The translations under genes and the position numbers were made by a program. Below, in pieces: positions 1 through 6,461 of a stretch of 8,615 nucleotides of DNA. The notes below the pieces were generated by a model. The model was not told the DNA's origin. It searched no databases and worked only from the letters and a program-made list of their open reading frames with translations. Positions within the stretch are counted from its first letter, which is position 1. Every line of letters starts with the position of its first letter. The DNA comes from Spirochaeta sp. UBA2779 (GTDB taxonomy: Bacteria; Spirochaetota; Spirochaetia; DSM-2461): the NCBI GenBank assembly GCA_002352375.1, contig DEIH01000087.1, positions 1 to 8,615 of the forward strand, read 5' to 3'.

Positions 1-248
1 TTGAAGTTTTCAAAGTGACAAAAACTTATAGCATCATTTACGTGCTGTTTCGGTTTTATCCAAATTAATTGCCCGTGCCGTAGCTTTTTTACATCTTGGC
101 CTATTCTAAGCAACCTTTCTACACCACTGAAGCCTCTGCCCCATCAGCCGCATAGTACTGTGCAAAAAACGGGATTGGAACAGCTTCTGACTGATGCGGA
201 TATCAACTCTGGTGTTCCGTAAAAACCCTTCCGGATACCACGGGGCAA
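1..248. other. Left-edge stretch without a supported gene
   Basis: This stretch lies downstream of the AEC transporter gene, which is on the minus strand. I translated it by eye on both strands. It carries only short open runs with no ribosome binding site and no recognisable protein similarity. No convincing rho-independent terminator for the transporter gene is visible: the sequence near 210-240 has only weak imperfect pairing around a run of five A. A gene remnant cannot be excluded. Confidence 0.5.
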
Positions 249-1199
249 TTACAGGGGTATCTGCAGCCCCACTGTTAAGGTGGCAATAATGCTGAATATT
301 CCGATACTGACCAGCATATGTACCGACAGTGCTGTCGATGCAAAGCTTTGATCGTTCTCATTATCAACCAGAACAGGAAGTATATACGGACCCGGGAGAG
401 AGAACAGAAGTATGATCGCCCACATCAGATGCCCCTCGATTGCAATCAGTTGGTTGAGTACAAGGAGTACAAGTACGCACAGTGTCCCCATCACAACAAT
501 ACGTATACCGCTTATGATAAGTGCTTTCTTCAGGTTGTTCGCAGATAGATCAATACTGAATCCAACAACAAAGAGCATCACGAATGTGATAGGCGAGGCG
601 AAAAGATCAAGAATCCCACCGAAGATTTCGCCGATGCCCTGTTGCATCAACATTACAAAAGCACCGCTGGCACCGGATATTATGCCAAGTACTATGGCAA
701 TAAATATCGGTGATGAGACCATGCTGGACAGAACAACTCTGGCACCGCCTTTTCCGCTGCGAGAGCGCAGAATTGCAGAATAGATAGTAAAAACAAAGAT
801 GTCACACCCCAGTGCGGCCTGGGCGACAAAATGCAATTTCTCGATACCGAAGAGCAGGCTGAATAACGCAAATCCGAGCATGCCGGCTTCCGTACATGTT
901 ATGAGAAATGGTAACATCTGCGGCAGTTCGGGAAACATTTTAAGCAGCATGAAACCCAGCAGAAATGCGGTACCGCATGCCAGAAATATGACTGCAACGC
1001 TGATGACCATATCGGTTGAATAATCTATTGAAGCAAATGCTCGAAATAGCGCAACAGGCAATGCAAAATTGACAACAAAGCTTTTGAGCCCTTCTATACC
1101 TGCGCCTGTGATTATTTTTTTATGTTTACTGAAATTGCCGAAGAATAATGCCAGAAATACAGGAATTATAATTTTGAGGACGGTGTTGAATTGCTCCAT
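249..1199 (-). CDS. AEC family (auxin efflux carrier type) transporter
   Basis: This is an integral inner-membrane permease of the AEC family (TC 2.A.69). Bacterial members are usually annotated as malate, malonate or other organic-acid carriers, or as auxin-efflux-like proteins. The 316-residue protein has about ten hydrophobic segments in two groups of five: roughly residues 8-22, 38-58, 64-85, 95-117, 119-140, 156-178, 188-212, 225-250, 255-280 and 290-314. The N-terminal VNFALPVALF (43-52) is the typical family signature with an asparagine and proline in TM2, and a related LFSLPGPYILP stretch sits in the second half. Length is normal for the family (about 300-320). An ATG 60 bases further upstream is in frame, but the ATG at 1199 has an AGGAG seven bases ahead and gives a normal AEC N-terminus, so I chose it. 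It points the same way as the phosphorylase gene, but 357 bases separate them, so co-transcription is doubtful. The substrate cannot be told from sequence. Confidence 0.9.
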   Translation of the reverse strand: MEQFNTVLKIIIPVFLALFFGNFSKHKKIITGAGIEGLKSFVVNFALPVALFRAFASIDYSTDMVISVAVIFLACGTAFLLGFMLLKMFPELPQMLPFLITCTEAGMLGFALFSLLFGIEKLHFVAQAALGCDIFVFTIYSAILRSRSGKGGARVVLSSMVSSPIFIAIVLGIISGASGAFVMLMQQGIGEIFGGILDLFASPITFVMLFVVGFSIDLSANNLKKALIISGIRIVVMGTLCVLVLLVLNQLIAIEGHLMWAIILLFSLPGPYILPVLVDNENDQSFASTALSVHMLVSIGIFSIIATLTVGLQIPL

Positions 1200-1556
1200 A
1201 TGTGGTCTCCTGATTAATGCTATGCGATACAGCAGCTGGATCTCGGTATATAGTGCCATTTACTTCCCGGGGAGATCAAATAGCATCTATGTCTTAAATG
1301 AACGACCTAAGGATAAAATGACCATGGAAAGTGCGTGGTGTAGTTTTTCTACATCTAAACAATCTCCAGTTAAGGTGCGTACCTTTCCGATATTGACGCC
1401 TTCTGGTTTTTATGCGGGTTAACTATTGGGCCTGGAATGCGGAAACGTTTCTACATTCGAGAGTCCTTTGGGCAACCTCTGGCACAGCTTTCTCAACTGG
1501 TTATATCTCCGGTAAAGCCGGGGCGATTCAGTGTAAAAAACATAGTCCGCCCTTAA
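1200..1556. other. Intergenic gap between phosphorylase fusion and transporter
   Basis: These 357 bases contain the 5' leader of the transporter gene and the 3' flank of the fusion gene. I see no supported gene. Short open runs exist on the minus strand, but they lack start codons with ribosome binding sites and are not recognisable. Just past the fusion stop codon, GGGCG and CGCCC arms (about 1526-1557) enclose a loop of about 22 bases, which is too open to call a terminator. No clear sigma-70 promoter stands out. TTGATC and TATATA elements ahead of the transporter are about 21 bases apart, which is too far. Confidence 0.55.
1207..1211 (-). promoter_or_regulatory. Ribosome binding site of the AEC transporter
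   Basis: On the minus strand AGGAG lies seven bases before the ATG at 1199. It decides the start in favour of this ATG over the in-frame ATG at 1259, which has no comparable purine-rich element. Confidence 0.75.
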
Positions 1557-4535
1557 TCATTGTACTCCAAATATTGTAAGCAGCTCGTCAAGCTCAAGCT
1601 TCCCGGTTGAATCGATTGCCCAGTCGGCAGCCTTTGCAGCCTCACCGATTCCAATGGAAAAAATACCCGCTGCCCGGATTGCCTCAACTCCTGCTTCAGC
1701 ATCTTCTACCCCGGCACATTGTTCAGGATATACATTCAATGCTTCCGCTGCAGTTACAAATATCTCAGGATCTGGCTTTCCTTTTACTACAGTTGCAGCA
1801 TCCATAATTACATCAAAATCCCCGGCAATACCAAGCTTTTCTATCACCTCCGGAGCATTCCGGCTTGCAGATGCCAGTGCTGTCTTGATTTTGTGCTCTT
1901 TAAGAGATGACATAAAGTTTTTTATACCGGGCAGAATATTATCAGGACCAATACTCTTAAGCATCTGCTTATAATATCTATTCTTCCGCTCACCCTGCTT
2001 GAATCGAACTTTATCGGAAAGAACGACGCCTGAGTTTTTAAGAATAATATCGAGTGACTCAAGCCTGCCGATTCCTCGCAGCTGTTCATTAATTTCTCTT
2101 GAAAAAGTATAGTCCTCTTCATCCGAAAGCTTTTCCCATGCCTGGTAATGATACTCAGATGTATCTGTAATCACACCATCAAGGTCAAAAATAACCGCCT
2201 TGAGCTGCGGTTTCATGCTTATCTTTACTGGGGCATTGGAACGAATTGTATGTACGGATCCCATATGGCATATTTTAAGAATTTGACCTTCAATCAGTGT
2301 ATAAACTGCCTTTTCGTGATCAATTCTGACGGAAAGATTATTCCCCCTGTACTTCAGTTTAAAACTCATGCTGTTCCAGGCAGAGGGAAGTCTGGGGCAG
2401 AATGAGAGCTCATTTCCATAATCTCTTAAACCGGCAAAACCGTAGATTATAGAAAGCCATGTTCCGCTCATTGCTGCGATATGTATTCCGTCACAGACAT
2501 TGGAATTAATATCATCCAGATCCATCCGGGCGGTTTTCATAAAATATTCATAAGCTTCATCAACACGCCCGAGTTCTGCGGCCATAATGCTCTGAATGCA
2601 GGGGGCAAGCGACGAATCGCCGGTTGTGATAGGGTTATAATAATTATAATCGCGCATTTTTTCGATGCGGGTAAATTTTTCATTCTGAAGAAAGACTGCA
2701 AGGACAAGATCAGGTTGTTTGAGTATCTGATATCGATATATTACAAGTGGATGAAGATTTAGCAGAAGAGGGTGATTGTTCAGCTTAGGATCTAAGAAAT
2801 TCCAAGATTCTTTCTGCAGAAAGGAATCATCCTGAGCATGAACATTAAGATCTTTATCATACGGCAGGTACATTGCTTCAGCCGCCTTATTCCATAACTC
2901 CGGTTCATTATCTGATAACGAGGTTTTTTTAGAAATACGGAAGTAATCAGACGGTGATGAAGTTTTAATATCTTTGATCATAGCTGCGGCATACTGAAGG
3001 TTGCTTTTAGCCATAATATTCGTAAAATAATTATTATTCACGATTGCAGTATATTCATCAGGTCCTGTAACACAATTTATCCGAAAACTTCCGTTAGGTT
3101 CCTGGAAAAATCCGAGGGACATCCATAGGCGGGCGGTTTCAATCAGTATCTCAAGTCCGTACTTTTTAATAAACGAACCATCACCGCTGATTGAATGATA
3201 TTTTTTAATTCCGTATGCGATATCGGCATTTATATGATACTGCGCTGTTCCGGCAGGAAAATAAGCCGAAGCTTCTTCACCGTTGATCGTCCGCCATGGA
3301 AACAGGGCACCATCTTCACTCATTATCTTTGCCCGGGCTCGAGCCTTATCGAGAATATTATATCTGTATTCAAGTAGTTTCGCGGCAGTTTCAGGTACTG
3401 TGTAAGAAAAAAATGGTATCACATATATCTCAGTGTCCCAGAAATAATGCCCTTCATAGCCTTCCCCGCTAAGCCCTTTAGCCGCAATATTTCGTCTGCC
3501 GTCTCTGCCAGCAGACTGATAGATTGAAAAAAGGTTAAACCTGATACCTTGCTGAAGCTTATCACCTTCAATCTCAACATCAGCAGCTTCCCAGAAACGG
3601 CCGACCTCTTGAACGTGTTCATTCAGCAGCAGCCTGGTGCCAGCCTTTTCTGCACGGTTTATTTCGGTAACTGCTTTTTCGATTAAATCAGATTGATTTT
3701 CTTCGATAGAGCTGAAATAACAGATATACTTATCAAGAGTGAAGGTTTCATTCTTTTTTGAGACAGGTCTTCCTTCATAATAAAAATCAATCTGTTCTTC
3801 TGAAGTCACTGAATCAAGCGCCCGTAATTCCGCACAGTGAGAATTCGACACAACCTCAGAAAACAATAATCCGCTATTAACTGTTTTCTGCAGAACCACA
3901 GCTCGATTGGGCTCAATTTTCTTCTCAAGACACTCCAGCGGAGAATGTTTGAATCCGGCTCCGGTTCGCGGATCGTCTTTATTACTGTCGTGGCTGGCGG
4001 CGGCAGTACCACAAGTTGAGATTATCTGCAGCCTTTCTACTCCCTTAAGTCCCGAAATCCGACAGCTTATTAATGCGATATGCTGCCGTGCCATGGATAC
4101 ACAGCGTGTTATTTCCAGCCTCATCCGTCTTCCGCCGGGCGATTCCCAGAGTATGTCGCGGTAAAGAAGTCCCTCTTTAAGTGAGAGCTGACGTTTATAT
4201 TCCACCAGGCGGCCCGTTGCGGGGCTGAATTCCTCACCGTCGATGAGGATTCTTATTCCCGTAGCATCCGGCAGATTAAGCATTGCCTGTTTCTTATCCG
4301 GGAAACCGTATGCTTTTTCACCATAAACCTGCGGCCCGCTTTCAAAAAAACCATTAATAAAGGTTCCTTTTCTGGAAGCTCCATGTTCCTGATCAATTTC
4401 TTCAAAGCCTCCGCGAATTCCGATATATCCATTTCCGAGGAAAAACAGTGTTGCATTCTTTTCAAGCTCCGACAACTTGTATTCGGTTTCGGTAACAGCC
4501 CAGACATCTGATGTAAAACTGCTTTTCTTTATCAT
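1557..4535 (-). CDS. GH65 disaccharide phosphorylase fused to beta-phosphoglucomutase
   Basis: This 992-residue cytoplasmic protein joins two consecutive enzymes. Residues 1 to about 770 are a GH65 inverting phosphorylase: an N-terminal beta-sandwich (about 1-270), a helical linker, an (alpha/alpha)6 barrel (about 325-690) and a small C-terminal beta domain. Landmarks are the GHYFWDTE motif (W366, D367), the acceptor-loop segment at 420-439, TGPDEY with the probable general acid E494, K606-Q607 for sugar binding, and TTGDSS at 637-642, a phosphate-site motif of the phosphorylases. Residues 778-992 are a full-length beta-phosphoglucomutase: FDLDGV with nucleophile D784 and acid/base D786, H796, R824, ASAS around S889, K920, and metal ligands E944-D945. 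The linker is only a few residues. Phosphorolysis gives glucose and beta-glucose 1-phosphate, and the mutase turns the latter into glucose 6-phosphate. The acceptor loop (EEASAYFPAGTAQYHINADI) lacks the HNEWE-like sequence I recall for maltose phosphorylase and resembles trehalose- or kojibiose-type members; the substrate is unresolved. The start has AAGAGGAGA six bases upstream. No sugar transporter or regulator adjoins it. Confidence 0.93.
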   Translation of the reverse strand: MIKKSSFTSDVWAVTETEYKLSELEKNATLFFLGNGYIGIRGGFEEIDQEHGASRKGTFINGFFESGPQVYGEKAYGFPDKKQAMLNLPDATGIRILIDGEEFSPATGRLVEYKRQLSLKEGLLYRDILWESPGGRRMRLEITRCVSMARQHIALISCRISGLKGVERLQIISTCGTAAASHDSNKDDPRTGAGFKHSPLECLEKKIEPNRAVVLQKTVNSGLLFSEVVSNSHCAELRALDSVTSEEQIDFYYEGRPVSKKNETFTLDKYICYFSSIEENQSDLIEKAVTEINRAEKAGTRLLLNEHVQEVGRFWEAADVEIEGDKLQQGIRFNLFSIYQSAGRDGRRNIAAKGLSGEGYEGHYFWDTEIYVIPFFSYTVPETAAKLLEYRYNILDKARARAKIMSEDGALFPWRTINGEEASAYFPAGTAQYHINADIAYGIKKYHSISGDGSFIKKYGLEILIETARLWMSLGFFQEPNGSFRINCVTGPDEYTAIVNNNYFTNIMAKSNLQYAAAMIKDIKTSSPSDYFRISKKTSLSDNEPELWNKAAEAMYLPYDKDLNVHAQDDSFLQKESWNFLDPKLNNHPLLLNLHPLVIYRYQILKQPDLVLAVFLQNEKFTRIEKMRDYNYYNPITTGDSSLAPCIQSIMAAELGRVDEAYEYFMKTARMDLDDINSNVCDGIHIAAMSGTWLSIIYGFAGLRDYGNELSFCPRLPSAWNSMSFKLKYRGNNLSVRIDHEKAVYTLIEGQILKICHMGSVHTIRSNAPVKISMKPQLKAVIFDLDGVITDTSEYHYQAWEKLSDEEDYTFSREINEQLRGIGRLESLDIILKNSGVVLSDKVRFKQGERKNRYYKQMLKSIGPDNILPGIKNFMSSLKEHKIKTALASASRNAPEVIEKLGIAGDFDVIMDAATVVKGKPDPEIFVTAAEALNVYPEQCAGVEDAEAGVEAIRAAGIFSIGIGEAAKAADWAIDSTGKLELDELLTIFGVQ

Positions 4536-4540
4536 TCTGT

Positions 4541-4549
4541 TCTCCTCTT
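4541..4549 (-). promoter_or_regulatory. Ribosome binding site of the fusion enzyme
   Basis: The minus strand reads AAGAGGAGA ending six bases before the ATG at 4535. This is a strong match to the anti-Shine-Dalgarno sequence and fixes the start. The 196-base gap to the next gene should also hold the promoter. TTGCCA followed about 18 bases later by GAATAT is the best candidate I found, but it is weak and I do not call it. Confidence 0.75.
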
Positions 4550-4731
4550 ATAATCAACATATTCAAAGACTCCAGGAAAAACTGGCAAATTCCGGTTAAT
4601 AGATTTCACTATTTTAAAGTAGAAATATAACGCTAAGTTTATGCCGATATCGTTTTTTCACCAAGACTTAATCCTGGCGGGTGGCGCCATGATATTTCCC
4701 TCTACATGCCCTTGAACTGCAGAATAGAATC

Positions 4732-5265
4732 TCAAATCTTTCTCCTGTATGTTGTGCAAACCATTTCACCTAATACGGTCTTCACAGATGCAAGTTTGAA
4801 CTCCAGATGTTTGGGCAGTGTTCCAAACAAGGGTACTCCATCTCCGAGAAGAACCGGTATCATTGTAATGGTCAATTGATCAATCAGATCCTTTCTGAAA
4901 AAACTCTGGATGGTTTTTCCACCGTCTATATAGAGCCTCCAATATCCTTTGTTGTTCAGCATTGTTGTAACTTCTTCAGGCTCTCCACAAACAACACTGA
5001 CCTTGTCTTTCAATTCCCCGGGGATTACTTTCAATCTACGGCTGTAAACAAAAACAGGGATAGGATATGGCCAAGCAATGTTCATATCCGCTATGCTCTC
5101 AAATGTATTTCTTCCCATTAAGATAGCATCTATGCCATTGAGGAAATTATTAAATCCCGTATCAATATTTTCTGGATTTGGTACCATGTGAAGCCAATCC
5201 AATTTGTTATTCCTATCTGCAATAAAACCGTCGATGCTTGTAGCTATATATACAATGTTTGCCAT
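4732..5265 (-). CDS. Dihydrofolate reductase family protein (RibD C-terminal-like)
   Basis: This 177-residue cytoplasmic protein has the DHFR/RibD C-terminal fold of the small stand-alone reductases often annotated as YwjB/YyaP-like. The sequence shows the N-terminal strand with SIDGFIA (10-16), MGRNTFE (50-56) for the cofactor-binding region, YIDGGKTIQ (112-120) with the glycine pair expected at the NADPH phosphate site, and PVLLGDGVPLF (137-147). All are standard for this family, and the length is normal. Family members probably use NAD(P)H, but the physiological substrate is generally unknown. This should not be read as a folate-pathway dihydrofolate reductase or as a trimethoprim-resistance gene. 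The start at 5265 has GGAGG five bases ahead; the in-frame ATG at 5277 would place that ribosome binding site inside the gene. It appears monocistronic: the fusion gene lies 196 bases downstream on the same strand. Its AT-rich base use contrasts with the glycine cleavage genes. Confidence 0.88.
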   Translation of the reverse strand: MANIVYIATSIDGFIADRNNKLDWLHMVPNPENIDTGFNNFLNGIDAILMGRNTFESIADMNIAWPYPIPVFVYSRRLKVIPGELKDKVSVVCGEPEEVTTMLNNKGYWRLYIDGGKTIQSFFRKDLIDQLTITMIPVLLGDGVPLFGTLPKHLEFKLASVKTVLGEMVCTTYRRKI

Positions 5266-5270
5266 TTCAA

Positions 5271-5275
5271 CCTCC
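5271..5275 (-). promoter_or_regulatory. Ribosome binding site of the DHFR-like gene
   Basis: GGAGG on the minus strand sits five bases before the ATG at 5265. It overlaps the first codons of the longer reading frame that begins at 5277, so the shorter start is preferred. Confidence 0.75.
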
Positions 5276-5695
5276 ATATCATCGAGTAATAATCAATAAT
5301 GCCATATTTTCTGCAGTTTTCAGTTAGAGTTTATTCATTATCTACGAAACAAGCGGTTCTTCACACTTTTTTCTTTCATTCTCTAGTAACCACTCAGTTT
5401 CCTGATAGCCATATTTTACAAATAATATGCCATAGAGGTTTTTAACATTGCAGATGGGGTCTGAGGAGCTTTAGAGACTTTTGTTTTCCAATTGCCGATA
5501 CCATCAAAATGTTAATCGATAGAGTTGATGCTCAAGATGTACGATTCAAGAAACTTGAAGATTAAATCAACAAGAACAGTCGGAACAGCAGTAACCACCC
5601 TCAATAGGTTCTCCTTACTGTAAGAAATTTTGCTTAACTGAAGTGTTCTGATCAATTAGACCACATCTAAATTACGAGGTATTCTGAACTGATCT
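5276..5695. other. AT-rich gap between divergent genes
   Basis: The gap must hold the promoters of two divergent genes, the DHFR-like gene leftward and the phosphatase rightward. I see no supported gene. A 42-codon open run on the minus strand (5342-5470) has no start codon and is unrecognised. Small inverted repeats are present: TTCAAG-AAA-CTTGAA at 5545-5559, and CATATT...AATATG near 5410-5430. Neither has the features of a known regulatory element. No promoter matches the sigma-70 consensus well enough to call. Confidence 0.55.
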
Positions 5696-5700
5696 GGTGG
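5696..5700 (+). promoter_or_regulatory. Weak ribosome binding site of the phosphatase
   Basis: GGTGG lies four bases before the ATG at 5705. A GTG codon at 5702 directly precedes that ATG in frame, but it would leave almost no spacing, so the ATG is preferred. The site is weaker than those of the neighbouring genes. Bases 5660-5667 could pair imperfectly (7 of 8) with 5691-5698, but a 23-base loop makes this speculative. Confidence 0.45.
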
Positions 5701-5704
5701 TGTG

Positions 5705-6355
5705 ATGACATTTCAAAAGTACGATCCAAACGAAAACGGTCGCGATTTCGTGTGTGGTGATATCCATGGCTGTTACTCAGATCTTGAAGATGGAATGAGA
5801 AAGATTAACTTTAATACTGAAACGGACAGAATGTTCTGTGTGGGAGACCTCACTGACAGAGGACCGGAATCCAGCCGGGCAATCCATTTCCTGAAAACCG
5901 ATTGGTTCTTCTCGGTGACAGGGAACCATGAAGACATGATTCTTCAGTGCTACAGGGATAAAGAGGCTCCAGTTTATTGGCATAATCAGAATGGAGGGAA
6001 ATGGATTCAAAATCAGTCAGCAGAATGGATTGAAGAATATATTTCCTTAATTCAGCAGCTGCCCCTGGTAATCCAGGTAGGCCGATATGGTATCGTGCAT
6101 TCAGTTGTACCGAAAGGTATTAATTGGGATAATTTTGTGCAGAATGCCGAGCGGTACAGAGACTTAATTCTGTGGCGGCGTTACAGGAGTTACAACGAAA
6201 TTATTGAAGGAATTAAAATAGTTTTTACCGGGCACACAATCAACAGAAATCCGGTGCAGCTTGGATCTGTATTGGATATCGATACCGGAGCATTTTTGAA
6301 ATATTGGAATGGCTATGACGGGAGATTAACAATCGTCGAGTTGGATTACTCATAG
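5705..6355 (+). CDS. PPP-family metallophosphatase, lambda/PrpA-like protein phosphatase
   Basis: This 216-residue cytoplasmic enzyme is predicted to hydrolyse phosphate esters, most likely phosphoserine, phosphothreonine or phosphotyrosine on proteins, with a two-metal (usually manganese) centre. All signature blocks of the phosphoprotein phosphatase family are present: GDIHG (18-22; metal ligands D19 and H21), GDLTDRG (47-53; bridging D48, phosphate-binding R52), GNHE (73-76; ligand N74, catalytic H75), an isolated histidine in VHSVVP (H132) and GHT (176-178; ligand H177). Spacing and overall length closely match bacteriophage lambda phosphatase (221 residues) and E. coli PrpA/PrpB. It is the only plus-strand gene in the window and stands alone, with no kinase, two-component gene or phage gene beside it, so its protein targets are unknown. 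Related PPP enzymes can also act on dinucleoside polyphosphates (ApaH), but the small size and the GDxxDRG spacing favour the lambda type. Its base composition is AT-rich compared with gcvPB. Confidence 0.9.
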   Translation: MTFQKYDPNENGRDFVCGDIHGCYSDLEDGMRKINFNTETDRMFCVGDLTDRGPESSRAIHFLKTDWFFSVTGNHEDMILQCYRDKEAPVYWHNQNGGKWIQNQSAEWIEEYISLIQQLPLVIQVGRYGIVHSVVPKGINWDNFVQNAERYRDLILWRRYRSYNEIIEGIKIVFTGHTINRNPVQLGSVLDIDTGAFLKYWNGYDGRLTIVELDYS

Positions 6356-6387
6356 CAGATAAAGAACTCATCTGTATAATGCGTGTG

Positions 6388-6408
6388 AAGTGCCGCAAAG
6401 CGGAACTT
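6388..6408. repeat. Small hairpin downstream of the phosphatase
   Basis: AAGTGCCGC and GCGGAACTT form nine-base arms with one mismatch around an AAA loop. It lies between the phosphatase stop codon and the larger terminator hairpin. It has no T tract of its own. It may protect the 3' end of the message or simply be part of the termination region. Confidence 0.5.
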
Positions 6409-6411
6409 ACA

Positions 6412-6460
6412 TACTAAAGATAAAACCGCCAGCTGCTCACCGGCGGCTTTATCTTTAGTA
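6412..6460. terminator. Bidirectional rho-independent terminator
   Basis: Two 19-base arms (6412-6430 and 6442-6460) are complementary except at one position and enclose an 11-base loop. The core is GC-rich (CCGCC / GGCGG) and the outer part is A-rich on the left and T-rich on the right, so either transcript has a GC stem followed by a U-rich tract. The single mismatch is A-C on the plus transcript and a tolerable G-U on the minus transcript. It lies between convergent genes: the right arm ends one base short of the gcvPB stop codon and the left arm starts 56 bases after the phosphatase stop. Confidence 0.88.
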
Positions 6461-6461
6461 A

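Noticed and set aside
1..248. Open runs on both strands near the left edge (for example plus strand about 61-223)
   Set aside because: They lack starts and ribosome binding sites, and the translations do not resemble transposase or any other family I know.
1069..1422. 117-codon plus-strand open frame covering the transporter start and its leader
   Set aside because: Half of it is antisense to the transporter, no ribosome binding site precedes it, and the translation has no recognisable features.
1287..1556. Minus-strand open runs after the fusion stop codon (45 codons ending at 1419, then 40 codons at 1287-1409) in the same frame as the transporter
   Set aside because: The number of stops in this frame is close to chance for the length, there is no start codon with a ribosome binding site, and I recognise no protein family. 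Stop-codon read-through or a remnant gene is not supported.
2214..2216. Internal ATG (Met774) exactly at the junction of the two fused domains, as a possible separate start for the mutase
   Set aside because: The bases just upstream contain no Shine-Dalgarno-like sequence, so independent translation of the mutase domain is not supported by sequence.
4670..4700. TGGCG/CGCCA stem downstream of the DHFR-like gene as a terminator
   Set aside because: The stem is only five base pairs and is not followed by a T tract on the minus strand.
4732..5265. Antibiotic-resistance dihydrofolate reductase
   Set aside because: The motifs match the stand-alone RibD C-terminal-like reductases and not the folate-pathway DfrA or DfrB enzymes, and there is no integron or mobile context.
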